From positions 248,001 through 312,000 of the forward strand of contig CAXXDX010000006.1 of assembly GCA_963677605.2 (NCBI GenBank): DNA of 64,000 nucleotides, written 5' to 3'. Numbering within the stretch: the first letter of the stretch is position 1; each line of letters starts with the position of its first letter. Made by a program: the position numbers and the translations under genes. Below the pieces are notes generated by a model that saw nothing but the letters and a program-made list of their open reading frames with translations, made no database searches and was not told where the DNA came from. Shown piece by piece: positions 15,153 through 23,664 of the stretch. The DNA is from JAGLOK01 sp963677605. Lineage in GTDB: Bacteria > Bacillota > Clostridia > Christensenellales > UMGS416.

Positions 15153-16289
15153 CTACTGTGCAGGGTGTGTTTTAAGTTTTACCGTAAAAACAGTTCCCCT
15201 GCCAAGTTCGCTTGCAACAGATATATTTCCGCCTACAATTTCCACAACCCGCTTTGAAAGTGCAAGCCCCAGTCCGTTTCCTTCATCAGAGTGCGATGTA
15301 TCTCCCTGATAGAATTTGTCAAAAATATGATCAACAGTTTCTTCATCCATGCCGCATCCGGTATCTTCTATCTCAACAGTTACAAAATCATCGTCCGAAG
15401 TTTGCCTGAGAGTAACTTTCCCGCCTTCCTTTGTAAACTTAATAGCGTTTGAAAGAAGATTGTTCCAAACTATCTCAAGCATGCTTTCGTCAGCCTCGAT
15501 CACTTTGCGCTCCTGTATGTCAACGACAAAGTCAATGTTTTTCGCTTCCCATTTTTCTTCAAACAAGATGGCGCAGTCACACAATTGTCTGCATAAATCA
15601 TAAGGCTTTCCGGCAGGAGTTATCTCCTGATTTTCCAGCTTGTTTAGTTTTAATATGTTTCCGACAAGAGAAGTCAGTTTCTGCGATGCCTCTATAATTG
15701 TATCTGCATATTCCTTTTGCTGCTGTGGTGAGATGTTTTGCCTCTGCAATGCCATCGCATAGCTCTGGATTACAGAAAGAGGTGTTTTTATTTCATGCGA
15801 TACGTTTGCTATAAAGTCGGATTTTAATGTTTCAGTGCTTCCAAGCTCTTCAACCATCTTGTTAAAGTCTTCAATCATTACATCCACAAAGTCATATTTC
15901 TCCGGTTTATGTATAGGTGCGAGCTGAACACTAAAATCGCCTTCTGTGACTCTTTTAGCCGCATTGCTAAGCTTTTTCATCGGCCTGTCTATTGACATAT
16001 ATCTTTGAAAATTGATCGTGGCAACAAAAACAGCAGTGACGAGCGCCCAGTAGCCAAGCATCCCTGCGATGTAGCCAAAAGGAAATCTTTCAACGTTTAT
16101 ATACTTGGTTAAAATTAGCGCCTGTCCTGTAGCAAGGACTAAAAGCACAATATATGTGATGTTAAATTCCTGCCAGGTAAACCGGCTGACTTTAATCCTG
16201 CTGTCAGTCTCTTTAACTTTCTCAAATCTTTCCTTGTTGCTTTCAATTACATCTATCACTTTTTTCAGGAAGTTTACTATAGCATTCAC
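15153..16289 (-). CDS. Sensor histidine kinase with a minimal extracellular loop
   Basis: The 378-residue kinase has two membrane helices (about 43-62 and 73-93) separated by only about 10 residues. A HAMP-like linker (98-150) follows, then HisKA with phospho-acceptor H165 (ANVSHEIKTP) and a HATPase domain (N-box NNLLSNAIKF, DTGCGMDEE, GNGLGLALSK). The tiny loop is typical of intramembrane-sensing kinases that monitor the envelope or a partner membrane protein. Its start overlaps the response-regulator stop by 4 bp, so the pair is translated together. Confidence 0.92.
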   Translation of the reverse strand: MNAIVNFLKKVIDVIESNKERFEKVKETDSRIKVSRFTWQEFNITYIVLLVLATGQALILTKYINVERFPFGYIAGMLGYWALVTAVFVATINFQRYMSIDRPMKKLSNAAKRVTEGDFSVQLAPIHKPEKYDFVDVMIEDFNKMVEELGSTETLKSDFIANVSHEIKTPLSVIQSYAMALQRQNISPQQQKEYADTIIEASQKLTSLVGNILKLNKLENQEITPAGKPYDLCRQLCDCAILFEEKWEAKNIDFVVDIQERKVIEADESMLEIVWNNLLSNAIKFTKEGGKVTLRQTSDDDFVTVEIEDTGCGMDEETVDHIFDKFYQGDTSHSDEGNGLGLALSKRVVEIVGGNISVASELGRGTVFTVKLKTHPAQ

Positions 16290-16957
16290 CCGAGCACCAC
16301 CTTATATCCCAATCCATGAACAGTAGCAATCCTAAAGTCATCGCAGCCGGAAAACTTGTCGCGAAGCTTTGTAATGTACACATCAACTGCCCTGAGGCTT
16401 GTGTCGCTGTCTATTCCCCAGAACTCGTCCATAAGCTGAGCACGCGAAAAAGTGCGGTTTGGGTATGACATCATCTTAAACAGTATATTAAACTCGCGAA
16501 CAGTTACAGGTATGTCCTGGCCGTCAACTTCCGTTGTCATCGCGTCAGCATCCATAACAAAGCTTCCGACGGTAAGCTTTTTCGAGTTCATTATATTTGC
16601 GCGTCTAAGCAGAGCGCCTACTCTTAATACGAGTTCATCCATAACGATTGGTTTAACCATATAATCGTCAATGCCGGCTTTAAATCCCTTCTGTTTTGCT
16701 GTAAAATCATCACGTGCAGTCATAAAGAGTATAGGGATTGTCTTGTTTATCTGCCGCACTGTCTGAGCAAACTCAAAACCGTCCACTTCCGGCATCATAA
16801 TGTCGGATATTATAAGATCATAGTTTGCGTTATACATCAAATCATATGCTTCATTAGGGTTGAGGCACCCTTTTGAGTTGTAGCCGTTATCATTCAAGTA
16901 AGTACATACTATCTGGTTAAGCTTTTTGTCATCTTCAACCACTAAAATGTTAATCAT
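16286..16957 (-). CDS. OmpR-family response regulator
   Basis: The 223-residue protein has a receiver domain (1-118) with acidic pocket EDD (8-10), phospho-acceptor D52 (SDIMMP) and K104-type lysine in MVKP. A winged-helix OmpR/PhoB output domain follows (about 128-222, ending VHGLGYKVVLG). It should bind direct repeats of two or more half-sites 11 bp apart. Such arrays occur at 12771, 13933 and 17193, and a weak one lies before this gene. It is the natural candidate to bind them. Confidence 0.93.
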   Translation of the reverse strand: MINILVVEDDKKLNQIVCTYLNDNGYNSKGCLNPNEAYDLMYNANYDLIISDIMMPEVDGFEFAQTVRQINKTIPILFMTARDDFTAKQKGFKAGIDDYMVKPIVMDELVLRVGALLRRANIMNSKKLTVGSFVMDADAMTTEVDGQDIPVTVREFNILFKMMSYPNRTFSRAQLMDEFWGIDSDTSLRAVDVYITKLRDKFSGCDDFRIATVHGLGYKVVLG

Positions 16958-16980
16958 AATTTAGCTCCCGTTCATTTATC

Positions 16981-17019
16981 TGATATAAGGATATCAGCTA
17001 AATGTTAAAGAATTGTTTC
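16981..17019 (-). promoter_or_regulatory. Possible weak response-regulator box D before the regulator gene
   Basis: TGTTAA (17003) and TGTTTC (17014) are 11 bp apart, while the two promoter-proximal positions (16981, 16992) match poorly. It may allow autoregulation of the two-component operon. Confidence 0.3.
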
Positions 17020-17062
17020 TAAACACAACATTCATTGCTATTTATTAAATTCTATAGTTCAG

Positions 17063-17146
17063 TTAAATATTCATTCCGACCGCATAAAACATTCCGTTTA
17101 CCCAGCTGATCCATCTTTTATAAAAACTCTTTTTATTATTTCTCAT
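17063..17146 (-). CDS. 27-residue basic/aromatic peptide
   Basis: ATG at 17146 follows AAAAGGAG by 7 bp and the frame ends TAA at 17063. The peptide starts MRNNKKSFYKRWISWVNG and has a short amphipathic or membrane-inserting stretch after a very basic start. The strong ribosome binding site and the operator array 47 bp upstream (box C) argue for real expression. No family is recognised. It lies alone between the regulator gene and the GH5 gene terminator. Confidence 0.6.
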   Translation of the reverse strand: MRNNKKSFYKRWISWVNGMFYAVGMNI

Positions 17147-17192
17147 ATTAAGCTCCTTTTGTTTAGGTTATAAACAAATATTAAGCTTTGAC

Positions 17193-17231
17193 TGTTTATC
17201 ATTCGTTTAAAAAATGTTTGAGAAATGTTAA
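17193..17231 (-). promoter_or_regulatory. Response-regulator box C (four half-sites, 11-bp phase)
   Basis: TGTTTA (17193), CGTTTA (17204), TGTTTG (17215), TGTTAA (17226), each 11 bp apart. On the minus strand a TATTT/TATAAC-like -10 region follows after about 12 bp, leading to the 27-codon gene. Confidence 0.65.
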
Positions 17232-17259
17232 AAGGCACATGATTTGCATCACATGCCTT
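17232..17259 (-). terminator. Terminator of the GH5 operon
   Basis: A 12-bp stem (AAGGCATGTGAT with ATCATGTGCCTT, two G-U pairs) closes a GCAA tetraloop on the minus strand, 20 bp after the GH5 stop codon. The following T-run is short. Confidence 0.7.
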
Positions 17260-17279
17260 AAATTATAATTGTTTTTGAA

Positions 17280-20081
17280 TTATTTTTTCATATAAGCTTT
17301 AAGCCCGAAAACTATACCTATAAGGACAGCTCCTCCGATTAAAGCACCTATTATAATCGGAACCGCTACAGAACTTTTTTCCTCATCAAGCTCAGAAATT
17401 ATTTCAATCGCAGGTGTAGCTTCAGCCTCAGGGCTTGGCGTTGCAGTCACAGGTTCAGCCGCAACTTCTTCCGAAGGCTTAGCAGTCGCAAGAACAACAG
17501 GCTGAGCATACTCGTAATAGTTTCCGCCTGCTGTAGAAACTCCTGTTTCGGAAATAACTTTGATTTCTTTTGTGTCTCCGCTTTGTGTTCGTATTGTAAC
17601 TGTCGCCTCTCCTTCTCCGATAGGGATAAGATCAGCTGTTGCTATTCCGTTTTTGTCAGGTGAAACCGATGTGCAGTCCACCCAAACAGCCATAGGATTG
17701 CTTGACACAAAGCTTACAGTGTCTGTTGTGTTTTTGGGCGAAAGAGTAACTTCATACCTAACAGCTTCACTTGAATCCAGCTTGGGTTCATCTGCAGAAA
17801 GAATAATTTCAGCAGGGATCATCTCCGCCGTTTCTTCTTCCGCATCTTTTGCAAGAACGAAGTTTGAAAGGGTAAATGTTACTGTTATTGTCTTTGGATT
17901 TTCATATCCTTCAAAAGAAACCATATAATCCTGTGCCACAGCTTCCGAAACAGCCGAACCGTCCCATGCGTTAACCGGATCGTTCGTGTCGAATCGGTCT
18001 CCCGTTTTAAGTGCTGATTTTGGCTCCGTCTGAGTAATTGTCAGCTCCTGTCCGTCCAGCAAAACCGCTTCATAGAAAATATCGCAGGATGATAAAAGCC
18101 CGTTTCTGCCTTCCACATCAGCTATATATATAGCGCCCACGCCCGAAAGAGAATCTACTCCCGCATCTACCGCCGCTTTAATCAGATGCTCATCACAGTC
18201 GAATGAAAGAGTGTATGTGCCGTTACCCGAAACTATAACAGATTCGCCTCTGCAGTTGTTGTAAAACTCATGCTCCGAGTCGTTGTAGTATGCATTTATC
18301 GCAATCTCCATTGAGTTTTCTTCGGAAATCTCAGGTACAACGTTTACTTTTACAGTCTTTATAAGTCCCGAACTCGAAGTCATAGTAATCCATGCAGTTC
18401 CGACGCTTTTGCCTGTAATTTCTCCGAGAGTGCTCACATAAGCCACACTTTCATCCGAGCTTACAAATGTAACCACATCATCCGAGCCTTCTGCAACGCT
18501 AACTTCTATCTTCTTGGCACCAGATACCGGGACGGTGTAAGCCTCTGCATCTGTGTTAAGCTCATCCAGCGGCATTTTAAGCTCTTCATTAGGATAAACA
18601 GTCACTTCAATTTCTTGAGCAATATCACCGCTCGCTGAAGCAGCATACACAACACATCTGCCGATGCTTTTAGCTCTTATCAAGCCGTTATACACAGTTG
18701 CAACCGAAGGATTGGAGCTATAGAAAGCAATAGTCTCGTTAGTGTCATCCGGCAGTGCTTTTGCAGTCACTTCCGCCCACGAACCAGCCGTAAGAGAGAG
18801 TGTGTCTTGCGAAAGTGTAATTTCTTTTATTGGTATAGTTTGAACCGGATTTTCTTTTGTGCCAAGCACAATAGAATTTATGTCGTTTACACCTGCAGAT
18901 TTATCCGCAAAATAATGTCCCCTTAAGATTCCTTTTACAATTTCGGGATAAACCTGCTCGCCTGTTTCCCTGTCAAAAAGCGCCATGCTGTAATCTGCGG
19001 GTTCAATTGATTTATCATACCACCCGTTATCCCACAGGCAGCATACCACGCCGGACACGCGAGAAAGCCGCGCCATAACTTCATAGTAATACGTTCTGGC
19101 TTCAGTGTTGTTTTTGTTTGACGCTCCATACTCTCCCAAAACCACAGGAATATCCTTTGATGTAAACCAATCAATCAGCTTCTGGAAGTTGACACTCATC
19201 TTCTTCGCGCTGTCCTCGCTCCATTTTGTAATTCCCATGGTGTCAAGAAGCCCAAAGCTGTAGTCATAGTCATGCACCGAAACCATCAGTCTGTTTTCTT
19301 CATTCCATTTATCCTCTGGAAGTGCAAATCCGTTATCTTCATTGGTTGTGTTTACAATGTTTGTGTATCTTCCCGGAACCAGTAGCCACCTTCTGGTATT
19401 GTTTCCGCCCGTAGAGCGAACCGTATCAACGAAAATCTGGTTAAGCTCCCCTATCACTTTAAAATCGCGGATAACGCCTTCTTTTGTGTCGTCATCGCTT
19501 TTTACTTCATTCATAGACTCGAATATAACATGCTCGTCATAGCCGGCAAACGCTGTCGCTATCTGATCCCAAACTTGCGCATACTTCTGCTTTACAACAT
19601 CAAGCTCCTCGCCTTCGTATGCAACACGAAGCCACCCTGTCTGTTCGGCTCCGTCATGATGTACGTTTACTATCACATACATGTCCTGACGCAAAGCGTA
19701 ATCTGCAATCTCGCGCACACGTCTCATCCAAGCTTCATCTATTGTATAATTATTTTCATCGTCAATTTTAAGTCCCCATGTAACAGGAAGACGAAGTGTG
19801 TTAAACCCCGCATCATGAACGGCATCAATCAGTTCGCTTGTAGTCACTACGCTTTGCCATGCAGTCTCTGACGGCATAAATGCAGAGTGTCCGTCCATTG
19901 TGTTGCCAAGGTTCCACCCCAGTCCCATTTCATCTGTTATCTCATCTGCAGCAAGGTCCCGAAAAGGCAGCCTAAGTACAGTCTCCTCTTTTTCCGATGC
20001 CAAGGCAGGCTGTATGAAAGCCATTAAAAAAAGCGCTGCAGCAGTGCAGCATAAAATAATACGCGTAATGCATTTTTTCAT
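17280..20081 (-). CDS. Secreted, membrane-anchored GH5 endoglucanase-type enzyme with Ig-like domains
   Basis: The 933-residue protein has a signal peptide (1-28) and a GH5 catalytic domain (about 40-395) with acid/base E192 (ESMNEV) and nucleophile E317 (VVLGEYGA). Two bacterial Ig-like (Big2) domains follow (about 418-585), then a beta-sandwich module (about 590-755) and a further Ig-like domain (about 760-845). A Pro/Glu/Ala/Thr-rich linker leads to a C-terminal membrane helix with basic end KAYMKK. It should cut beta-1,4-glucan or related beta-glycans at the cell surface. The 590-755 module resembles the repeats of the 25243-27465 protein (GxYT, DGxxL, closing FTLSNF strand). It is last in the ABC transporter operon. 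Confidence 0.88.
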   Translation of the reverse strand: MKKCITRIILCCTAAALFLMAFIQPALASEKEETVLRLPFRDLAADEITDEMGLGWNLGNTMDGHSAFMPSETAWQSVVTTSELIDAVHDAGFNTLRLPVTWGLKIDDENNYTIDEAWMRRVREIADYALRQDMYVIVNVHHDGAEQTGWLRVAYEGEELDVVKQKYAQVWDQIATAFAGYDEHVIFESMNEVKSDDDTKEGVIRDFKVIGELNQIFVDTVRSTGGNNTRRWLLVPGRYTNIVNTTNEDNGFALPEDKWNEENRLMVSVHDYDYSFGLLDTMGITKWSEDSAKKMSVNFQKLIDWFTSKDIPVVLGEYGASNKNNTEARTYYYEVMARLSRVSGVVCCLWDNGWYDKSIEPADYSMALFDRETGEQVYPEIVKGILRGHYFADKSAGVNDINSIVLGTKENPVQTIPIKEITLSQDTLSLTAGSWAEVTAKALPDDTNETIAFYSSNPSVATVYNGLIRAKSIGRCVVYAASASGDIAQEIEVTVYPNEELKMPLDELNTDAEAYTVPVSGAKKIEVSVAEGSDDVVTFVSSDESVAYVSTLGEITGKSVGTAWITMTSSSGLIKTVKVNVVPEISEENSMEIAINAYYNDSEHEFYNNCRGESVIVSGNGTYTLSFDCDEHLIKAAVDAGVDSLSGVGAIYIADVEGRNGLLSSCDIFYEAVLLDGQELTITQTEPKSALKTGDRFDTNDPVNAWDGSAVSEAVAQDYMVSFEGYENPKTITVTFTLSNFVLAKDAEEETAEMIPAEIILSADEPKLDSSEAVRYEVTLSPKNTTDTVSFVSSNPMAVWVDCTSVSPDKNGIATADLIPIGEGEATVTIRTQSGDTKEIKVISETGVSTAGGNYYEYAQPVVLATAKPSEEVAAEPVTATPSPEAEATPAIEIISELDEEKSSVAVPIIIGALIGGAVLIGIVFGLKAYMKK

Positions 20082-20132
20082 AATAATTCTCCCAAGTGAA
20101 GTAAAGTCAAACCTTTAGTATTATAAAATTTA

Positions 20133-20837
20133 TTATTCGTCAGGAAACTCGCTTATTATGCCGCTTTCCCTCTTTCCGTCTTGTGCAGATTCATTCATTT
20201 CTTTTGTGCTTTCAGCAATTCCGCCTTCCGATTCAATCGATTTAAAGAACTTAACAACAAAAGCGCTGACTGTTGACAAAATCAATATAGGTGCAATAAA
20301 TGCCCCGATAAAGAGCAAAAGCCAGTTGCTCATGAAAAACAGCCATCCTTCAAAAGCGACTAAAGCAACGCATAAAAGCGAGCGCAGATAAAACCTGAAG
20401 AATATATTCCTCGAATTTACCAAATGCCGAAATACTTTGGCTTTGTATCTTGCGGCAAGAGCAAAAGCATAAAAGAAGTGTATGATAAACAAAAAAGCGC
20501 TGACCATCCCAAGGATAAGAAAGCCTATAGGATTTCCGTCAAGTCGTTCAAAAAGCAAAAAATCCAACAAAACAGCAGCGAGTGCGACAAGCATAACCAA
20601 GCCAAGTATAATCCCCTGTTTAAAGTTTTGTTTATAGGCTTTAATAAACGCAAGAACTATGCTGTTTTCTCTCTCTTCCACGATTTTAAGAGTTACTGTA
20701 TAAGCTGCTATCGCAGAAACTCCGATAGTAACTACAGGCAAAGCCCCGATAATAAACATGAGATTTAATAAAAATAAATCCCAGATTCGGGAGAAAAACT
20801 GTGCCGGTTTGCTGTCAAATGAAAATATTTTTGCCAA
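20133..20837 (-). CDS. yesL: YesL (DUF624) family membrane protein
   Basis: The 234-residue protein has about five to six membrane helices and the family opening, FFSRIWDLFLLNLMFII, with PVVTIGVSAIAA. YesL proteins accompany YtcQ/LplA-LplB-YtcP sugar importers and YesMN regulators in Firmicutes; their molecular role is unsettled. Translation starts at TTG 20837 with GGAG 9 bp upstream. It follows the binding-lipoprotein gene after a strong hairpin, so its level may be lower than that of the lipoprotein. Confidence 0.85.
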   Translation of the reverse strand: MAKIFSFDSKPAQFFSRIWDLFLLNLMFIIGALPVVTIGVSAIAAYTVTLKIVEERENSIVLAFIKAYKQNFKQGIILGLVMLVALAAVLLDFLLFERLDGNPIGFLILGMVSAFLFIIHFFYAFALAARYKAKVFRHLVNSRNIFFRFYLRSLLCVALVAFEGWLFFMSNWLLLFIGAFIAPILILSTVSAFVVKFFKSIESEGGIAESTKEMNESAQDGKRESGIISEFPDE

Positions 20838-20862
20838 TTGTCGTACTCCGTTTTAATAGTAA

Positions 20863-20885
20863 GGGGGAAAGCTTAAGCTTCCCCC
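20863..20885 (-). terminator. Intra-operon hairpin after the binding-protein gene
   Basis: GGGGGAAAGC and GCTTCCCCC flank TTAA, giving a very stable GC-clamped hairpin between the lipoprotein stop and yesL, with no T-run of note. It probably stabilises the upstream mRNA or partly stops transcription. Confidence 0.65.
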
Positions 20886-20907
20886 TCAAAGTTTAATTTA
20901 TTTAGTC

Positions 20908-22677
20908 TCAGTTTTCTTCCTGCTGAAGCTGGAATCGAACTGCTGCCTGCTCACGGCTCCAGTCAAGAATTTTGTCATACTCATAGTCTTTGCAGATTCT
21001 TGTCATCTCTTTTATGAGATATTCAAACTCGCCGTCATTCTTTGCATACATTGCACGCCATGAATAGTTGGTTACAGTCTGTTTTACCTGTGTCCAGATA
21101 ACTTCAAGCTCTGAGTCACGCTTTGGCTCAGAATATGATGTTCCCGGCACCAAAGTATAATTCATGTTTTCCATGTAATCTTGAGTATAGTCATATCCTA
21201 CAACATCACGCCATTCCTGCTCAAGTTCGCATTTCGCATCACCTAGCATGCTGCGCCAGAAGTCCTTGTTGTATGTTTCGCCGTTTGAATCAGGGTTCTT
21301 TGCGTCAATAATCCATGTAGTGTTGTTAAGCTGAAGTGCTCCGTCAGTGTATATCGCTCCTAGCTGATATGTTTTGCCTGTTTCTTTGCTTGTCCATTCC
21401 ACTCCGCCAAGGTCATAGTGCGGGTCGCGGTTGCATTCAAGCCCAAGCTCAGTGAAGCAAGTGTTGCCTTCTTCGTCGTAATACCACATAAGATCTTCAA
21501 GCCCGTACCAAATTGTCATAGCGCCAGACGGTGTGTAAAGAAAGTCTAAAAATTCCATACAAAGCTCAGGGTACATAGTGCTTGCGCCAATTGTCCAAAC
21601 GCGGTTTCCGCCGAGTTTGCTCATTCCGTAAACGGCAGGAGCCGCTTCGTCCGGAACGAGAGAAAGCATCATTTTATTCTGCTCTATATGCTCTGTAGTG
21701 TTATATGTGAGAGATCCGCTGAAGTTAAAGATTGAAAAGAATGTGCCGCCTGCTTTAACTTTTTCAGACATCTGGTCAAATGTCTGTGTCATTGAGTCCG
21801 GGTCAATGAGGTCATTTTGATAAAGCTTGTTAAAGAATCTAAGCATTTCAATATACGGACCGCCTTCTTCAAGCTCATCATGAAGCTCGCCTGTTGCAGG
21901 GTCATATAATCCGAGTGTAAGTTCATCATATCCGTAGTATGCAGTAGCCATGGCTTTAACATACATAACCATCGTTCCGTCCCAATCGGGCCAAAGCGAT
22001 GCGGCATATGTTTCGTTGCCGTTTTCATCAGTCGGGCAAACTTCTTTCATCTGCTTTAAAACATCTGCATAATCATCAAGATTTTTTACAGGCGGATAGC
22101 CTATCTCTTTGTAGAGATCCCATCTTAAGTCCCATGTATAAAAGAAGCTGGAGTGGTCTTCGCTGCTTTGTGCGATTCCGTGTCCCAAGCCATAGATGTT
22201 TCCGTCGCCTGAGATTTTCCTGTTTGTCTCAAGAGCTGTCTGTGCATTTGCCCAGATAGTAGGCCCGTATGTCTGGCAAAGGTCGCCGTCTTCCCAATTA
22301 TACAAAAGACCGAGATTTACAGCGTCTTTATACTCTGCTCCGTTGTCTCCCCAGACAACGATATCACCCATGTCTCCGGATTCCAAAAGAGTTTCGTATG
22401 TGCCTTCAACATCGTTTATTATATTCATCTCAACGTTGAATTTGTCTTTAAGAAGCGCTGCATACCAACCTGTCTGCATTCCGCTCCAGTTAGCAAGCTG
22501 GCTGTAAACATCCAAGGTGATAAGTTCCTGATCTTCGGCTTTTTCTTCCTTTGGGCTGTCTGATGTTTGTGTGTCGCCTGTCGGCTGGCAGGCCGATGTT
22601 CCAAGCATCATTGAAAAGATCATCATTGTGCCTAAAACAACAATTAATATTCGTTTAAATTTACTTTGCATATTCAT
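20908..22677 (-). CDS. Extracellular sugar-binding lipoprotein of an ABC importer
   Basis: The 589-residue family-1 type solute-binding protein has a lipobox LGTSAC with the lipidated Cys at about 30. The length (about 590) fits the LplA/YtcQ oligosaccharide-binding group rather than the shorter monosaccharide binders. It carries aromatic-rich C-terminal regions expected to stack on sugar rings. It follows the two permease genes by 42 bp. No ATPase gene is present; such importers share an MsmX-type ATPase encoded elsewhere. Confidence 0.92.
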   Translation of the reverse strand: MNMQSKFKRILIVVLGTMMIFSMMLGTSACQPTGDTQTSDSPKEEKAEDQELITLDVYSQLANWSGMQTGWYAALLKDKFNVEMNIINDVEGTYETLLESGDMGDIVVWGDNGAEYKDAVNLGLLYNWEDGDLCQTYGPTIWANAQTALETNRKISGDGNIYGLGHGIAQSSEDHSSFFYTWDLRWDLYKEIGYPPVKNLDDYADVLKQMKEVCPTDENGNETYAASLWPDWDGTMVMYVKAMATAYYGYDELTLGLYDPATGELHDELEEGGPYIEMLRFFNKLYQNDLIDPDSMTQTFDQMSEKVKAGGTFFSIFNFSGSLTYNTTEHIEQNKMMLSLVPDEAAPAVYGMSKLGGNRVWTIGASTMYPELCMEFLDFLYTPSGAMTIWYGLEDLMWYYDEEGNTCFTELGLECNRDPHYDLGGVEWTSKETGKTYQLGAIYTDGALQLNNTTWIIDAKNPDSNGETYNKDFWRSMLGDAKCELEQEWRDVVGYDYTQDYMENMNYTLVPGTSYSEPKRDSELEVIWTQVKQTVTNYSWRAMYAKNDGEFEYLIKEMTRICKDYEYDKILDWSREQAAVRFQLQQEEN

Positions 22678-22719
22678 TTTCGAACACCTTTCGTTTTATT
22701 GTGAATTTTACCGCTATAC

Positions 22720-23655
22720 TTATCCCTTGACCGCACCGAGCATTATGCCTTTGACAAAATATCTCTGCATGAAAGGGTAAACCAGCATTATTGGTATAAC
22801 AGTCGCCATTGCGATTGTATATTTAACAACTTTGGAGTTAAGCGAGTTTTCAAGCACCTGAGAAGTTCCCGCTCCTCCGCTCATGACAGCTTCCAGATCC
22901 GATGCTTTAACAAGATACACATACAGGCGGTGCTGCAGCGTATAAAGCTGCGGTGCGCCTTTCATAAGTATCAGAGAGTCTTGGAACGAGTTCCAGTTTC
23001 CAACTGCTCCAAAGATTGCAATCGTTGCGAGTATCGGCTTTGAAAGAGGCCAGATAATCCGAAGGAAGATTGTCATAGTTGACGCACCGTCAATAATGGC
23101 GCTCTCTTCCAGTTCACCCGGAATTGATTCTATATACGTTTTTACCAAAATGATGTTATATGGCGCTACAATTCCCGGAATAATATAAGCCAGGTAATTG
23201 TTTGTAAGCCCCAACATAAGCATGTTTAAGTACCAAGGAATCAGTCCAGCGTTAAAATACATGGTAATTACGATGAAACGATACCAGAAGCTTCTGTGCC
23301 ACAGTTTGCGGTTTGTGACAAGATAGCCCGCAAATCCGCTTGCCAGAACCATAAGTGCGGTTCCGAAGATTGTTCTTGTAACTGTAACTATAAAAGCATT
23401 GCCCAGCTCGTTTACATCCTTGAGCGCAATATAGTTTGATATATTAAGTCCTATTGGATAAAAAGATATCGCGCCTCTTGTGACCAAATCATTGTCTGAA
23501 ATGGTATTAATAAATAGATAGTAAAAAGGGAAAATACATATCAAGGTAAGAAGCAGAAACATGGTTCCGTTGTAAATATCAAACACAACGTCACCGGGAC
23601 GTCTGCGAAACCCCGATTTCTTCTTTTTTTGATTTTTTGCAATTTTGTTATTCAT
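22720..23655 (-). CDS. Carbohydrate ABC transporter permease (YtcP/LplC type)
   Basis: The 311-residue protein has six membrane helices and the EAA loop EESAIIDGASTMTIFLRIIW, which docks the shared ATPase, and ends FMQRYFVKGIMLGAVKG, a hallmark of this subfamily. It forms the translocation pore with the adjacent permease (9 bp upstream) and receives oligosaccharide from the following lipoprotein. Confidence 0.92.
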   Translation of the reverse strand: MNNKIAKNQKKKKSGFRRRPGDVVFDIYNGTMFLLLTLICIFPFYYLFINTISDNDLVTRGAISFYPIGLNISNYIALKDVNELGNAFIVTVTRTIFGTALMVLASGFAGYLVTNRKLWHRSFWYRFIVITMYFNAGLIPWYLNMLMLGLTNNYLAYIIPGIVAPYNIILVKTYIESIPGELEESAIIDGASTMTIFLRIIWPLSKPILATIAIFGAVGNWNSFQDSLILMKGAPQLYTLQHRLYVYLVKASDLEAVMSGGAGTSQVLENSLNSKVVKYTIAMATVIPIMLVYPFMQRYFVKGIMLGAVKG

Positions 23656-23664
23656 ATCCGCCTC

